A DNA stretch of 5,038 nucleotides from Actinomycetota bacterium (GTDB taxonomy: Bacteria; Actinomycetota; Acidimicrobiia; Acidimicrobiales; RAAP-2): the NCBI GenBank assembly GCA_009701115.1, contig WLKR01000114.1, positions 1-5,038 on the forward strand, given 5' to 3'. The notes below the pieces were generated by a model. That model worked only from the letters and a program-made list of their open reading frames with translations, was not told the DNA's origin and ran no database searches. The position numbers and the translations under genes are program-made. Below are positions 1 to 5,038 of this stretch, piece by piece (the stretch's first letter is position 1; each line of letters opens with the position of its first letter).

Positions 1-423
1 AATACGACGACGTAGTTCGGTCGCCGCCTCCAGGGCGTCAACCCCGAGTCGTGACAGGCTACTTAAATCACCAAAGGCCTCATCCAGGCTGAGTGGTTCA
101 AAGACCGGTGTGAAGTCCGAGAGAATCTCCAAGAAGTGTGCCGAGACTTCTTCGTATCGAGAGAATCGTCCCGGCAGAATGATGAGATCGGGGCAGTGGC
201 GTAGGGCCACAACGCTCGGCATGGCCGAGTACACGCCCCGGCATCGAGCTTCGTAGCTGGCCGAAGCCACCACGCCTCGCCCGCCGGCTCCACCCACAGC
301 GACCGGCTTGCCGCGCAGTTCGGGATTATCGAGAACCTCCACCGAGGCAAAGAAGGCGTCGAGATCGACGTGAAGTATCGGAAGCGCCGAAACGCTGGTG
401 TCTTTAGTGTGCGAGTTCGACAC
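1..423 (-). CDS. dinB: DNA polymerase IV (Y-family, DinB), N-terminal 141 residues, cut by the window edge
   Basis: Error-prone translesion polymerase that extends primers past damaged bases. The minus-strand frame from a GTG at 423 is open to position 1 (141 codons). It shows the Y-family palm and fingers: LHVDLDAFFASVE at residues 17-29 (metal ligand D20, probable steric-gate F25), SYEARCRGVYSAMP at 56-69 matching the family's Y-x-A-R...G-V-x-S-AMP block, and PLSLDEAF at 110-117 with the catalytic pair D114/E115. Thumb and little-finger domains lie outside the window. GTG 423 is the only usable start before the conserved block; GGAGAAG at 433-439 lies 9 nt upstream. The gene overlaps the end of the PIG-L gene by 20 nt, indicating translational coupling. 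No LexA box sits directly in front, so SOS control would come from the operon promoter near 2080-2108. Family assignment is firm; Pol IV rather than another Y-family member is very likely. Confidence 0.93.
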   Translation of the reverse strand, partial: MSNSHTKDTSVSALPILHVDLDAFFASVEVLDNPELRGKPVAVGGAGGRGVVASASYEARCRGVYSAMPSVVALRHCPDLIILPGRFSRYEEVSAHFLEILSDFTPVFEPLSLDEAFGDLSSLSRLGVDALEAATELRRRI

Positions 424-1111
424 AGCGGAATGCTTCTCCGAAGCGAATGCCCACTTCTCGCCCAGCAGCCTCAGCGCGGCCCATCACGGCAGAGCGAACC
501 CACTGGGGATCATCAGTCACTTGCGAGCCGTGGGCCAGTACGGCGGCCACCTTGGCGTCGATAGACGCGGTGATGTCAATAACGACATCTGGTTCGTGGG
601 TGCCGGAGAGCAGCATGTTGTTTACCTGATGAGCTGGTCCGGTGTTGGGGTAATAAAGGGGCATCGCCGCTGCAGGAGCGGCGGCATCGAGAAGCGCCCA
701 ACCCAATTCACGATGATCGCGGTGATTGACGTAGACCCCACCGAAAAATGTCGCAGTGGGATCGGGGCCGAGAACGCAGTCGGGCGTTGACGCACGGATG
801 AGACGAACGAGTCGTTCGCGAAACTCATTGGTGTTGGCGATTTCTCCATCAGGAATTCCGAGGCACTGAACTTCACGGATACCTAGCAATTGCGCCGCAC
901 TCTGAAGCTCTTGGGATCGTTGGTCACGGAGACGAGATACATCGGTCGCAGGATCTAGCGAGCCCTTCGCCCCATCACAGACAATCACGAGATCCACACT
1001 GACCCCTTGTGCGGCCCAGGCAGCCAGAGTGCCCCCCGCCGCGATGTCGGCATCGTCGGGATGGGCGTAGAGAGCGAGCACGCGGCGCGGAGTCTCGGTG
1101 AAGACCCGCAC
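404..1111 (-). CDS. PIG-L/LmbE-family zinc-dependent N-acetylglucosaminyl deacetylase
   Basis: A 235-residue member of the PIG-L/LmbE family, whose characterised members (MshB, Mca, BshB, PIG-L) hydrolyse N-acetyl or amide groups on glucosamine-linked substrates with a zinc ion. Visible motifs are AHPDD at residues 16-20 (H17 and D20 as ligands, D19 as probable general base) followed by ADIAAGGTLA, the second zinc motif VNHRDHRELG at 128-137 with H130/H133, and a C-terminal HGSQ at 194-197. It is shorter than MshB or Mca (about 290-300 residues), so a direct mycothiol role cannot be assumed; the substrate is unknown. The GTG start lies 2 nt after the nrdR stop, with GGAG (1118-1121) 6 nt upstream inside the nrdR end, and the 3' end overlaps dinB. 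No signal peptide is seen, so it should be cytoplasmic. Family call is sure; role in an SOS operon is open. Confidence 0.92.
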   Translation of the reverse strand: MRVFTETPRRVLALYAHPDDADIAAGGTLAAWAAQGVSVDLVIVCDGAKGSLDPATDVSRLRDQRSQELQSAAQLLGIREVQCLGIPDGEIANTNEFRERLVRLIRASTPDCVLGPDPTATFFGGVYVNHRDHRELGWALLDAAAPAAAMPLYYPNTGPAHQVNNMLLSGTHEPDVVIDITASIDAKVAAVLAHGSQVTDDPQWVRSAVMGRAEAAGREVGIRFGEAFRCVELAH

Positions 1112-1113
1112 TG

Positions 1114-1584
1114 CTAGCTCCGAGACTTTGGCGCCGTGCTCTTAACCAACATCTTGAGCTCACGAGCAAAGTCGGCGGCGTCAGCGAAGTCCTTGTAGAC
1201 CGAAGCAAAGCGCATGTAGGCCACATCGTCCAGTTGGCGCAGGCTCTCCAGAACGGCAAGACCCAGTTCTTCAGTCGTAACGTCACGCCCGAGGAGACGC
1301 ATGGACTCCTCCACGCCGGTTACGAGCGCCATGACCGCCTCTTCTTCGACGGGGCGGTTCTTGCAGGCGCTCTGAACACCACGGACAATTTTCTCCCGAT
1401 CGAACGGCTCACGGTCTCCGGAACGCTTCACGACGGTGAGTCCAACTTCTTCGATTCGTTCAAATGTGGTGAATCGTTGATTGCACGCCGCGCATTCCCG
1501 TCGGCGACGGATAGCGACGCCATCTTCGGCCAGTCGAGAGTCGACCACGCGATCGTCATCAGTCGAGCAAAAGGGGCATCGCAC
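1114..1584 (-). CDS. nrdR: Transcriptional repressor NrdR of ribonucleotide reductase genes
   Basis: NrdR senses ATP/dATP through an ATP-cone and represses ribonucleotide reductase operons. The 156-residue product has the full family layout: an N-terminal zinc ribbon with C3/C6 (MRCPFC) and C31/C34 (CAAC), the RRRREC and RFTTFERIE signature around residues 26-45, then the ATP-cone from about 49 to 139 (VVKRSGDREPFDREKI at its start, YMRFASVYKDF near its end). Length is typical of the family. The start is GTG at 1584 because the zinc ribbon begins at residue 3. No Shine-Dalgarno sequence is visible; the expected position is filled by a dyad and a TAACTT hexamer, which may mean leaderless transcription. 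It lies 31 nt after the LysM gene and 2 nt before the PIG-L gene, the same LysM-gene/nrdR order known from Mycobacterium and Corynebacterium. Confidence 0.97.
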   Translation of the reverse strand: MRCPFCSTDDDRVVDSRLAEDGVAIRRRRECAACNQRFTTFERIEEVGLTVVKRSGDREPFDREKIVRGVQSACKNRPVEEEAVMALVTGVEESMRLLGRDVTTEELGLAVLESLRQLDDVAYMRFASVYKDFADAADFARELKMLVKSTAPKSRS

Positions 1585-1586
1585 AA

Positions 1587-1599
1587 GGCTAAGTTAGCC
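1587..1599. promoter_or_regulatory. Dyad A before nrdR, overlapping a possible leaderless -10
   Basis: GGCTAAGTTAGCC: 6-bp arms around one base, ending 2 nt before the nrdR GTG. On the minus strand it contains TAACTT (1596-1591) followed by 6 nt and then GTG, the spacing expected of a -10 driving a leaderless transcript; no Shine-Dalgarno is present. The 1-nt centre makes it a better protein-binding dyad than an RNA hairpin. It does not look like a LexA box or a typical NrdR box. Operator role is inferred. Confidence 0.45.
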
Positions 1600-1606
1600 C
1601 AATTAA

Positions 1607-1621
1607 CCCTAAAATTTAGGG
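1607..1621. promoter_or_regulatory. Dyad B between the LysM gene and nrdR
   Basis: CCCTAAAATTTAGGG: perfect 7-bp arms around one base, covering the LysM-gene stop codon (1616-1618). Its centre (1614) is 21 bp, two helical turns, from that of dyad A (1593), so both would face the same side of the DNA, at the -35 and -10 zones of the proposed nrdR promoter. No T-run follows on the minus strand, which argues against a terminator. Function inferred only. Confidence 0.4.
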
Positions 1622-2038
1622 AATGAGGACGTGTTCACCAGGAGTGACCACGGTTGAGCGCAGGGACTGCACGAGCGCTTGGCGAACGAGCTCGGGATGC
1701 TGCGGGCTCACCGCACGGGCGATGGTATCGATCGTGTCGTGCTCACCGACGATGTACACGGTGCCACTGTGGTAGCGACTGTTCATCGCCACGTCCATAT
1801 TCACGTTGTACTTCGTAACGCCACCGAAAGCACTACCCGGCCAGGCGAGGGCGACAACGGCGATGAGTGCGCTGAGCGCAAAGAAGGTTCGACGACGACG
1901 TTGCAGCATGCGAGCCCGTGCCGCACGTCGAACGGCCAGGGGGACCTGGGCGCGCTGCGGCACAACCTTTAGAGGGACACGACGGTCCACTTCCAAACGG
2001 GTCTGCCACCGTGGTGTGTTTACGATTCCAATAGCCAT
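1616..2038 (-). CDS. SOS-controlled single-pass membrane protein with LysM domain (DivS/Rv2719c/YneA-like division inhibitor candidate)
   Basis: 140-residue protein. Residues 1-50 are cytoplasmic and very basic (RRAARARMLQRRRR at 37-50), 51-66 form one hydrophobic helix (FFALSALIAVVALAW), and about 94-140 form a C-terminal LysM-like domain ending in PGEHVLIP, which should face the cell-wall side. This matches YneA of Bacillus, DivS of Corynebacterium and Rv2719c (ChiZ) of Mycobacterium, damage-induced proteins beside lexA that block septation; ChiZ was also reported to hydrolyse cell wall. ATG 2038 is chosen because AGGAG (2047-2051) lies 8 nt upstream; the frame stays open to 2095, but that region carries LexA boxes and the promoter. 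Two LexA boxes at the promoter predict strong SOS repression. nrdR follows 31 nt downstream. Sequence is poorly conserved in this family, so assignment rests on topology, LysM, size and context. Confidence 0.85.
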   Translation of the reverse strand: MAIGIVNTPRWQTRLEVDRRVPLKVVPQRAQVPLAVRRAARARMLQRRRRTFFALSALIAVVALAWPGSAFGGVTKYNVNMDVAMNSRYHSGTVYIVGEHDTIDTIARAVSPQHPELVRQALVQSLRSTVVTPGEHVLIP

Positions 2039-2063
2039 TTCCGACACTCCTACTTCACTAAGG

Positions 2064-2077
2064 CGAACATCTGTTCG
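2064..2077. promoter_or_regulatory. LexA box (SOS operator) over the start site of the LysM-gene promoter
   Basis: CGAACATCTGTTCG, matching the CGAAC-N4-GTTCG operator of Bacillus and actinobacterial LexA; the arms CGAACA/TGTTCG are a perfect 6-bp inverted repeat. It lies just downstream of the predicted -10 (2080-2085), where transcription should begin, so bound LexA would block initiation. Confidence 0.93.
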
Positions 2078-2079
2078 TA

Positions 2080-2108
2080 AGCATAAGGCGAACAACTGTT
2101 CGTGTCAA
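2080..2108 (-). promoter_or_regulatory. Sigma70-type promoter of the LysM gene and probably nrdR, PIG-L gene and dinB
   Basis: On the minus strand a consensus -35 TTGACA (2108-2103), a 17-nt spacer (2102-2086) and a -10 TATGCT (2085-2080). Start of transcription is expected near 2073, giving a leader of about 35 nt with AGGAG at 2051-2047. The near-ideal promoter with two LexA boxes is the pattern of a tightly repressed, strongly inducible SOS gene. Confidence 0.85.
2089..2102. promoter_or_regulatory. LexA box (SOS operator) inside the spacer of the LysM-gene promoter
   Basis: CGAACAACTGTTCG, identical over 14 bp to the lexA-proximal box at 4285-4298. It sits between the -35 and -10 hexamers of the minus-strand promoter. 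Its centre is 25 bp from the second box at 2064-2077, so two LexA dimers could occupy the promoter together. Confidence 0.94.
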
Positions 2109-2142
2109 CTCGACTGGACCATGATGGCAAAATGCTGTGACA

Positions 2143-3489
2143 TTAGCCAAATTCCCGTAATTTACGGCCAATTCGACCGAAATCTTCAAGATTCGGACCC
2201 TGCACGCCTACGGCGCGAAGGCTGGGGGCCACCTCACTGAGAGTCCGAACGAGAGATATCTGGTTCCGCCGGACAAGTCGGGCGCACTCCTCGCTCAGCC
2301 TCTCATTGGGGTGATCATTGGAGTCGGTCACTTGCCCATCGGTGACCCAAACGACTCGGTCTCTGTCTCGTCGCAACCCGAGGGCGTACCGAAGGACGGG
2401 ACCGTCAACTCCATTGCCCACGTTGCCTGTGGGCCAGCTCTGGGCTCGACAACCACGATCGGCGAGAAGCCAGGCGTTGGGTTGCCCGACGGCATCACCG
2501 GGTCGATGGCTGTACCCAATGACAGTGACACCGGGCACGGCATCAAGTAGTGCTTGTAGTTCAGCTTCGGGAATGTCCATAGATCCCGACTGATCAATGA
2601 CAACAACCGCACCGGGTCCGACGCGGCGGCGAGTGAATATGCGCTGGTGGGGATCGGTCAGAAGCCGGTCGAGGTGTGGTCTCCCAGTGCCAGAAACCTG
2701 TGCGGTCCTCCGGCGGCCCCCCATTCGCGGATGTATCGATGCGTACTCCAACGTTGTATCGAGCACCAAGGGAGCAAAGACTCCACTAGCGGGACGTCGC
2801 CCACCCGGCTGCAGGCTGCGGCGGAACTGCTTGAACTCTTCAGCGGTAGTGGGGGCTTGCGCTCCAGCGACCCGATCGGCAAGTCGCGCTAGTCGCACCG
2901 TCACATCGAGGTAGCCATCGGGTACTTTCGCATCGCCCTGAAGCTGCGTGCTCGTCAACTTGACGGTTGAGAAATCGCGAAGCGCCGCGCTCAACGTTGA
3001 GCCAAACGCTCGCAGAGCCTTAGCCCACTCCGGTCGAACCTTACGCACTCCCCCGAGATACTCCTTGGCTGCGCCCGTGCCATGGAGCGCCACGTAGAAG
3101 AAGACGGCCTCAGCCCATTGGTTCAGCTCGCATAATCGTTCACCAGAGAGTCGCTCAGAGCCATCACGAAGTTCCTCCGTCTCAAATCCCAGGCGAGCCA
3201 AAACGGTATTCACTCGCAATTCCTCAGCGCAGGTCAGAGCCCTCTCGGAAACATCGCTCAGCACGCCGTCATGTTCGATATGGGCCGGAGAGATTCGTAG
3301 ATGCACGAGTTCGTGGGCTCGCACAACCCGATCTGATGGCGTTGATCCCAGGGGTACCGTCAGCCGTCGAGTTGAAAAATCGCAGCTAGCTGCTCCGCGT
3401 TGGCTCGTACCAGGCACCACAGACCACGGCTCCACTTCGGCGAAGTCACTGCGACCAACTACGAGGTTGGGAAAGACGGGCCGCGTCAA
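2143..3489 (-). CDS. Metallopeptidase-like (HEXXH) plus VWA (MIDAS) domain protein, partner of a MoxR-type AAA+ ATPase
   Basis: 448-residue soluble protein without signal peptide or membrane helix. Near the N-terminus RAHELVHL (57-64) contains an HEXXH zinc motif (H59, E60, H63), followed by H70, H73 and an acidic CAEELRVN (87-94) that could give the third ligand. The middle (about 120-290) is helical and charged and not recognised. The C-terminus is a von Willebrand A domain: VVVIDQSGSM at 295-304 gives the DxSxS MIDAS motif (D299, S301, S303), and VWVTDGQVTD at 380-389 gives the later MIDAS aspartate (D384). The layout resembles VWA-like proteins with an N-terminal putative metallopeptidase region (DUF2201 type), usually next to MoxR AAA+ ATPases. 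The TTG start at 3489 overlaps the ATPase stop (TTGA); a weak GGAG lies 13 nt upstream, so translation is probably coupled. Function unknown; peptidase activity is inferred from the motif only. Confidence 0.88.
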   Translation of the reverse strand: MTRPVFPNLVVGRSDFAEVEPWSVVPGTSQRGAASCDFSTRRLTVPLGSTPSDRVVRAHELVHLRISPAHIEHDGVLSDVSERALTCAEELRVNTVLARLGFETEELRDGSERLSGERLCELNQWAEAVFFYVALHGTGAAKEYLGGVRKVRPEWAKALRAFGSTLSAALRDFSTVKLTSTQLQGDAKVPDGYLDVTVRLARLADRVAGAQAPTTAEEFKQFRRSLQPGGRRPASGVFAPLVLDTTLEYASIHPRMGGRRRTAQVSGTGRPHLDRLLTDPHQRIFTRRRVGPGAVVVIDQSGSMDIPEAELQALLDAVPGVTVIGYSHRPGDAVGQPNAWLLADRGCRAQSWPTGNVGNGVDGPVLRYALGLRRDRDRVVWVTDGQVTDSNDHPNERLSEECARLVRRNQISLVRTLSEVAPSLRAVGVQGPNLEDFGRIGRKLREFG

Positions 3490-4199
3490 GAACGGCCCAT
3501 CGCTCCGACGTGCAGGGCGTCGATGAAGTCAGCTCCGCCGGCAGCACCGAAGAGCAACTCACTGGCTCGCGTCGGCCCAAGAGTGCCGCGCAGTTGGTCG
3601 AAGGCGTAGAACTTTCGCAGCGAAACCCGGCGCCCGCTCTCCCCTACTGAGCCGCGCATCGCCGCGAGCTTTAAATCATCGCTCAACATACGCACGGCAC
3701 TCGGATGTGGTGAATCGATACGGATGGTCACCGGGAATCGATCGCGGAGTGCTTCGGGCAGCATCGCCATCTCTTCCAGGTTGGTTGTCATAATGACGTT
3801 GAAGCCCGTTGCGGGCCTAACTACTTCGCCGGTGGTGGGGTGATGCCACTGCGACGAGCCGTCACTGTCGGCCATGGCCAGGAGCAGACTCAGAACGTCA
3901 CCCGAAGCGCGATCAACCTCGTCGACCACGAGTCGCCCTCCACTACGCCACGCTCGCAACGCGGGGCCGTCTTGCCACTGCCAGCCACCGGCCCCGTTCG
4001 GCAGCCACGCTCCGGTGACATCGGCGGAGGTGAGATCTTCAGTACAAATCAGTCGCTCAACGGGTCGTTCGCCAGTCAGCCAGCGAAGGGCGGCGTAGGT
4101 CTTTCCTGTTCCGGGGGGACCAAACAAGATGATGCGGTCGATACCGGCCCCCATCGTGGCGGCTAAGTCATCCCAACACTTCGGCATTAGTTCTTCCAT
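3486..4199 (-). CDS. MoxR-type AAA+ ATPase
   Basis: 237-residue AAA+ ATPase expected to remodel proteins or protein complexes with its VWA partner. Visible motifs: Walker A GPPGTGKT at 27-34, Walker B LVVDEVD at 90-96 (D93, E94), sensor 1 MTTN at 137-140 (N140), an arginine-finger segment LRDRFP at 151-156, and a possible sensor 2 in GPTRAS (R211). The TSADVTGAW stretch (57-65) and the Walker B region are typical of MoxR/AAA_5 proteins. It is short, with a reduced C-terminal lid compared with MoxR proteins of about 300 residues or more. ATG 4199 is chosen because AAGGGA lies 5-6 nt upstream; ATG 4187 is a possible alternative. It is divergent from lexA across a 111-bp gap with two LexA boxes and overlaps the VWA gene, so the two form one unit. 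No clear minus-strand promoter was found. Confidence 0.92.
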   Translation of the reverse strand: MEELMPKCWDDLAATMGAGIDRIILFGPPGTGKTYAALRWLTGERPVERLICTEDLTSADVTGAWLPNGAGGWQWQDGPALRAWRSGGRLVVDEVDRASGDVLSLLLAMADSDGSSQWHHPTTGEVVRPATGFNVIMTTNLEEMAMLPEALRDRFPVTIRIDSPHPSAVRMLSDDLKLAAMRGSVGESGRRVSLRKFYAFDQLRGTLGPTRASELLFGAAGGADFIDALHVGAMGRS

Positions 4200-4243
4200 A
4201 GTTCCCTTTCAATCGAGCCCCTAACGGTCGACCGAAACCCACC

Positions 4244-4257
4244 CGAACGAATGTTTG
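4244..4257. promoter_or_regulatory. LexA box (SOS operator), distal, in the lexA/AAA+ gene intergenic region
   Basis: CGAACGAATGTTTG, a full match to the degenerate consensus CGAACRNRYGTTYG though less symmetric than the other three boxes. It overlaps the predicted -35 of lexA by three bases and lies 42 bp upstream of the AAA+ gene start, so it could act on either side. Confidence 0.8.
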
Positions 4258-4283
4258 CTTTTGGCCAAGATTTGTCCTACGAT
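4255..4283 (+). promoter_or_regulatory. lexA: Predicted lexA promoter
   Basis: A weak -35 TTGCTT (4255-4260), 17-nt spacer and -10 TACGAT (4278-4283), which fits the actinobacterial TAnnnT pattern. Initiation would fall near 4290, inside the proximal LexA box, leaving a leader of about 20 nt with AGGAG at 4301-4305. The -35 is only a partial match. Confidence 0.6.
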
Positions 4284-4284
4284 A

Positions 4285-4298
4285 CGAACAACTGTTCG
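4285..4298. promoter_or_regulatory. LexA box (SOS operator), lexA-proximal
   Basis: CGAACAACTGTTCG within TACGAACAACTGTTCGTA (4283-4300), a perfect 8-bp inverted repeat around two central bases. It covers the predicted lexA start of transcription and ends 2 nt before the Shine-Dalgarno sequence, as expected for an autorepressed lexA. Confidence 0.96.
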
Positions 4299-4310
4299 TA
4301 AGGAGTCCCC

Positions 4311-4943
4311 GTGGCTGAAGCATTAACCCCCATTCGTCGAGCCATCCTCGAGTACATCGCTGCTCACCAGAAGGAGCGCAACTTCCCACCCACCATCCGA
4401 GAGATTGGCGCTGCTGTGGGTCTGAAGTCTCCCGCCACAATCAAGAACCACATCGACGTCCTCAAGGAGACGGGCCACATCACCGCCGACCCGCAAAAGC
4501 CCCGCACCCTGATGGTCAAATTGGACCAGAACGCCATTGTTGAACTCGACAGCGTGCGCGGTGTTCGCAACATTCCCCTTATTGGTGACGTCGCCGCCGG
4601 TACTGGTGTCCTCGCCGCCGAAACCCAGGGTGAGTACATGGCACTGCCCGAAGAGTTCGCCGGCCGTGGCGAATCCTTCGTCTTGAAGGTTCGAGGCGAG
4701 TCGATGATTGACGCGGCGATTTTGCCCGGTGACTTTGTTGTCGTCTCGCGACAGGTCACCGCCAATAAGGGTGAAATTGTGGTGGCCGGTATTCCCGGTG
4801 AAGAGGCCACCGTCAAGCGCTACTTCCCTCAGGGCAGTCGCGTGATCTTGCAGCCCGAGAACTCCACGATGGAACCAATGGAGTTTGACGCCAACGATGT
4901 TGTCATCTACGGCAAAGTCATCTCGGTACTCCGTAACTACTAG
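4311..4943 (+). CDS. lexA: LexA repressor, self-cleaving SOS regulator
   Basis: Represses SOS genes and is inactivated by RecA-stimulated self-cleavage. The 210-residue protein has a winged-helix N-terminus (residues 1 to about 70; FPPTIREIGAAVGLKSPATI with recognition helix near 40-55), a linker, and an S24-type serine protease domain. The scissile Ala-Gly is A96-G97 in IGDVAAGTG; the catalytic dyad is S131 (RGESMIDA) and K169 (ATVKRY). All functional residues are present and length is normal. The GTG start at 4311 is supported by AGGAG at 4301-4305, 5 nt upstream. Two LexA boxes (4244-4257 and 4285-4298) frame its predicted promoter, so autorepression is expected. It is transcribed away from the AAA+/VWA pair. 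Confidence 0.98.
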   Translation: MAEALTPIRRAILEYIAAHQKERNFPPTIREIGAAVGLKSPATIKNHIDVLKETGHITADPQKPRTLMVKLDQNAIVELDSVRGVRNIPLIGDVAAGTGVLAAETQGEYMALPEEFAGRGESFVLKVRGESMIDAAILPGDFVVVSRQVTANKGEIVVAGIPGEEATVKRYFPQGSRVILQPENSTMEPMEFDANDVVIYGKVISVLRNY

Positions 4944-5023
4944 GAGACTCCTCAAAGAATCGCCACTCGAGCGTCGGCGAGCCCGGGGCACGATTTGTGT
5001 TGCGCCTTGGTAAACCGATAGCC

Positions 5024-5038
5024 ATGAGAACAGCCCTG
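5024..5038 (+). CDS. Possible start of a next gene, five codons only
   Basis: ATG at 5024 followed by four open codons (MRTAL) to the window edge. No convincing Shine-Dalgarno precedes it, and nothing can be said about the product. The 80 bp between the lexA stop and this ATG show no terminator with a T-run and no LexA box. Confidence 0.2.

Noticed and set aside
63..350. 95-codon minus-strand frame with an ATG
   Set aside because: It is a shifted frame over dinB; the dinB frame carries all Y-family motifs.
804..818. Perfect 15-bp palindrome CGAACGAGTCGTTCG resembling a LexA box
   Set aside because: The half-sites are 5 bp apart rather than 4, and it lies within the PIG-L coding sequence away from any promoter, so LexA binding is unlikely.
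2039..2095. Upstream extension of the LysM gene frame to a start near 2095
   Set aside because: The extension runs through the -10 hexamer and a LexA box, upstream of the predicted transcription start; ATG 2038 has a good Shine-Dalgarno.
2155..2167. Dyad CCGTAA-T-TTACGG at the 3' end of the VWA gene, considered as a terminator or as a relative of the nrdR dyads
   Set aside because: One-base centre and no T-run on either side; it is inside coding sequence, and the similarity to the nrdR dyads is limited to a TAA/TTA core.
2177..2196. Imperfect hairpin CCGAA...TTCGG near the end of the VWA gene
   Set aside because: Bulged short stem within coding sequence and no T-run; likely chance.
4942..4952. 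AGGAGACTCCT inverted repeat at the lexA stop, considered as a terminator
   Set aside because: Five-base arms around one base with no following T-run do not make an intrinsic terminator.
4323..4991. 222-codon open frame antisense to lexA
   Set aside because: It mirrors the codon structure of lexA, has no recognisable domain and no supporting ribosome-binding site.

Overview
The window reads as a chromosomal piece of an actinobacterium (Actinomycetota). The grouping of lexA, a small membrane LysM protein of the DivS/Rv2719c type, and nrdR is characteristic of that phylum. Moderately GC-rich composition, frequent GTG/TTG starts, and LexA boxes of the Gram-positive/actinobacterial CGAAC-N4-GTTCG type agree with this. 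A lower-GC lineage such as Acidimicrobiia is a guess; nothing in the sequence fixes the class.

Layout. Right end, plus strand: lexA (4311-4943) behind a promoter carrying two LexA boxes. Divergent from it on the minus strand is a two-gene unit: a MoxR-type AAA+ ATPase (4199-3486) and, overlapping its stop codon, a 448-residue protein joining an HEXXH metallopeptidase-like N-terminus to a C-terminal VWA domain with a MIDAS motif (3489-2143). A 104-bp gap follows that holds a strong promoter with two more LexA boxes. Behind it, all on the minus strand, lie a DivS/YneA-like LysM membrane protein (2038-1616), nrdR (1584-1114), a PIG-L/LmbE deacetylase (1111-404) and the 5' part of dinB, DNA polymerase IV (423 to beyond position 1). 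No stretch over 300 bp lacks a gene.

How it fits together. This is an SOS island: the regulator LexA, a probable damage-induced cell-division inhibitor, the ribonucleotide-reductase repressor NrdR and a translesion polymerase share two LexA-controlled intergenic regions. Gaps of 31, 2 and -20 nt from the LysM gene to dinB suggest that LexA controls polymerase IV by readthrough from the LysM-gene promoter. The less expected parts are the AAA+/metallopeptidase-VWA pair between lexA and the division inhibitor, and the PIG-L deacetylase overlapping dinB. The AAA+/VWA pair is the best candidate for an undescribed damage-response module; its function is unknown and its SOS control is inferred only from the shared, LexA-box-bearing intergenic region. 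Two evenly spaced dyads in front of nrdR, where a ribosome-binding site would be expected, are a second unexplained signal.
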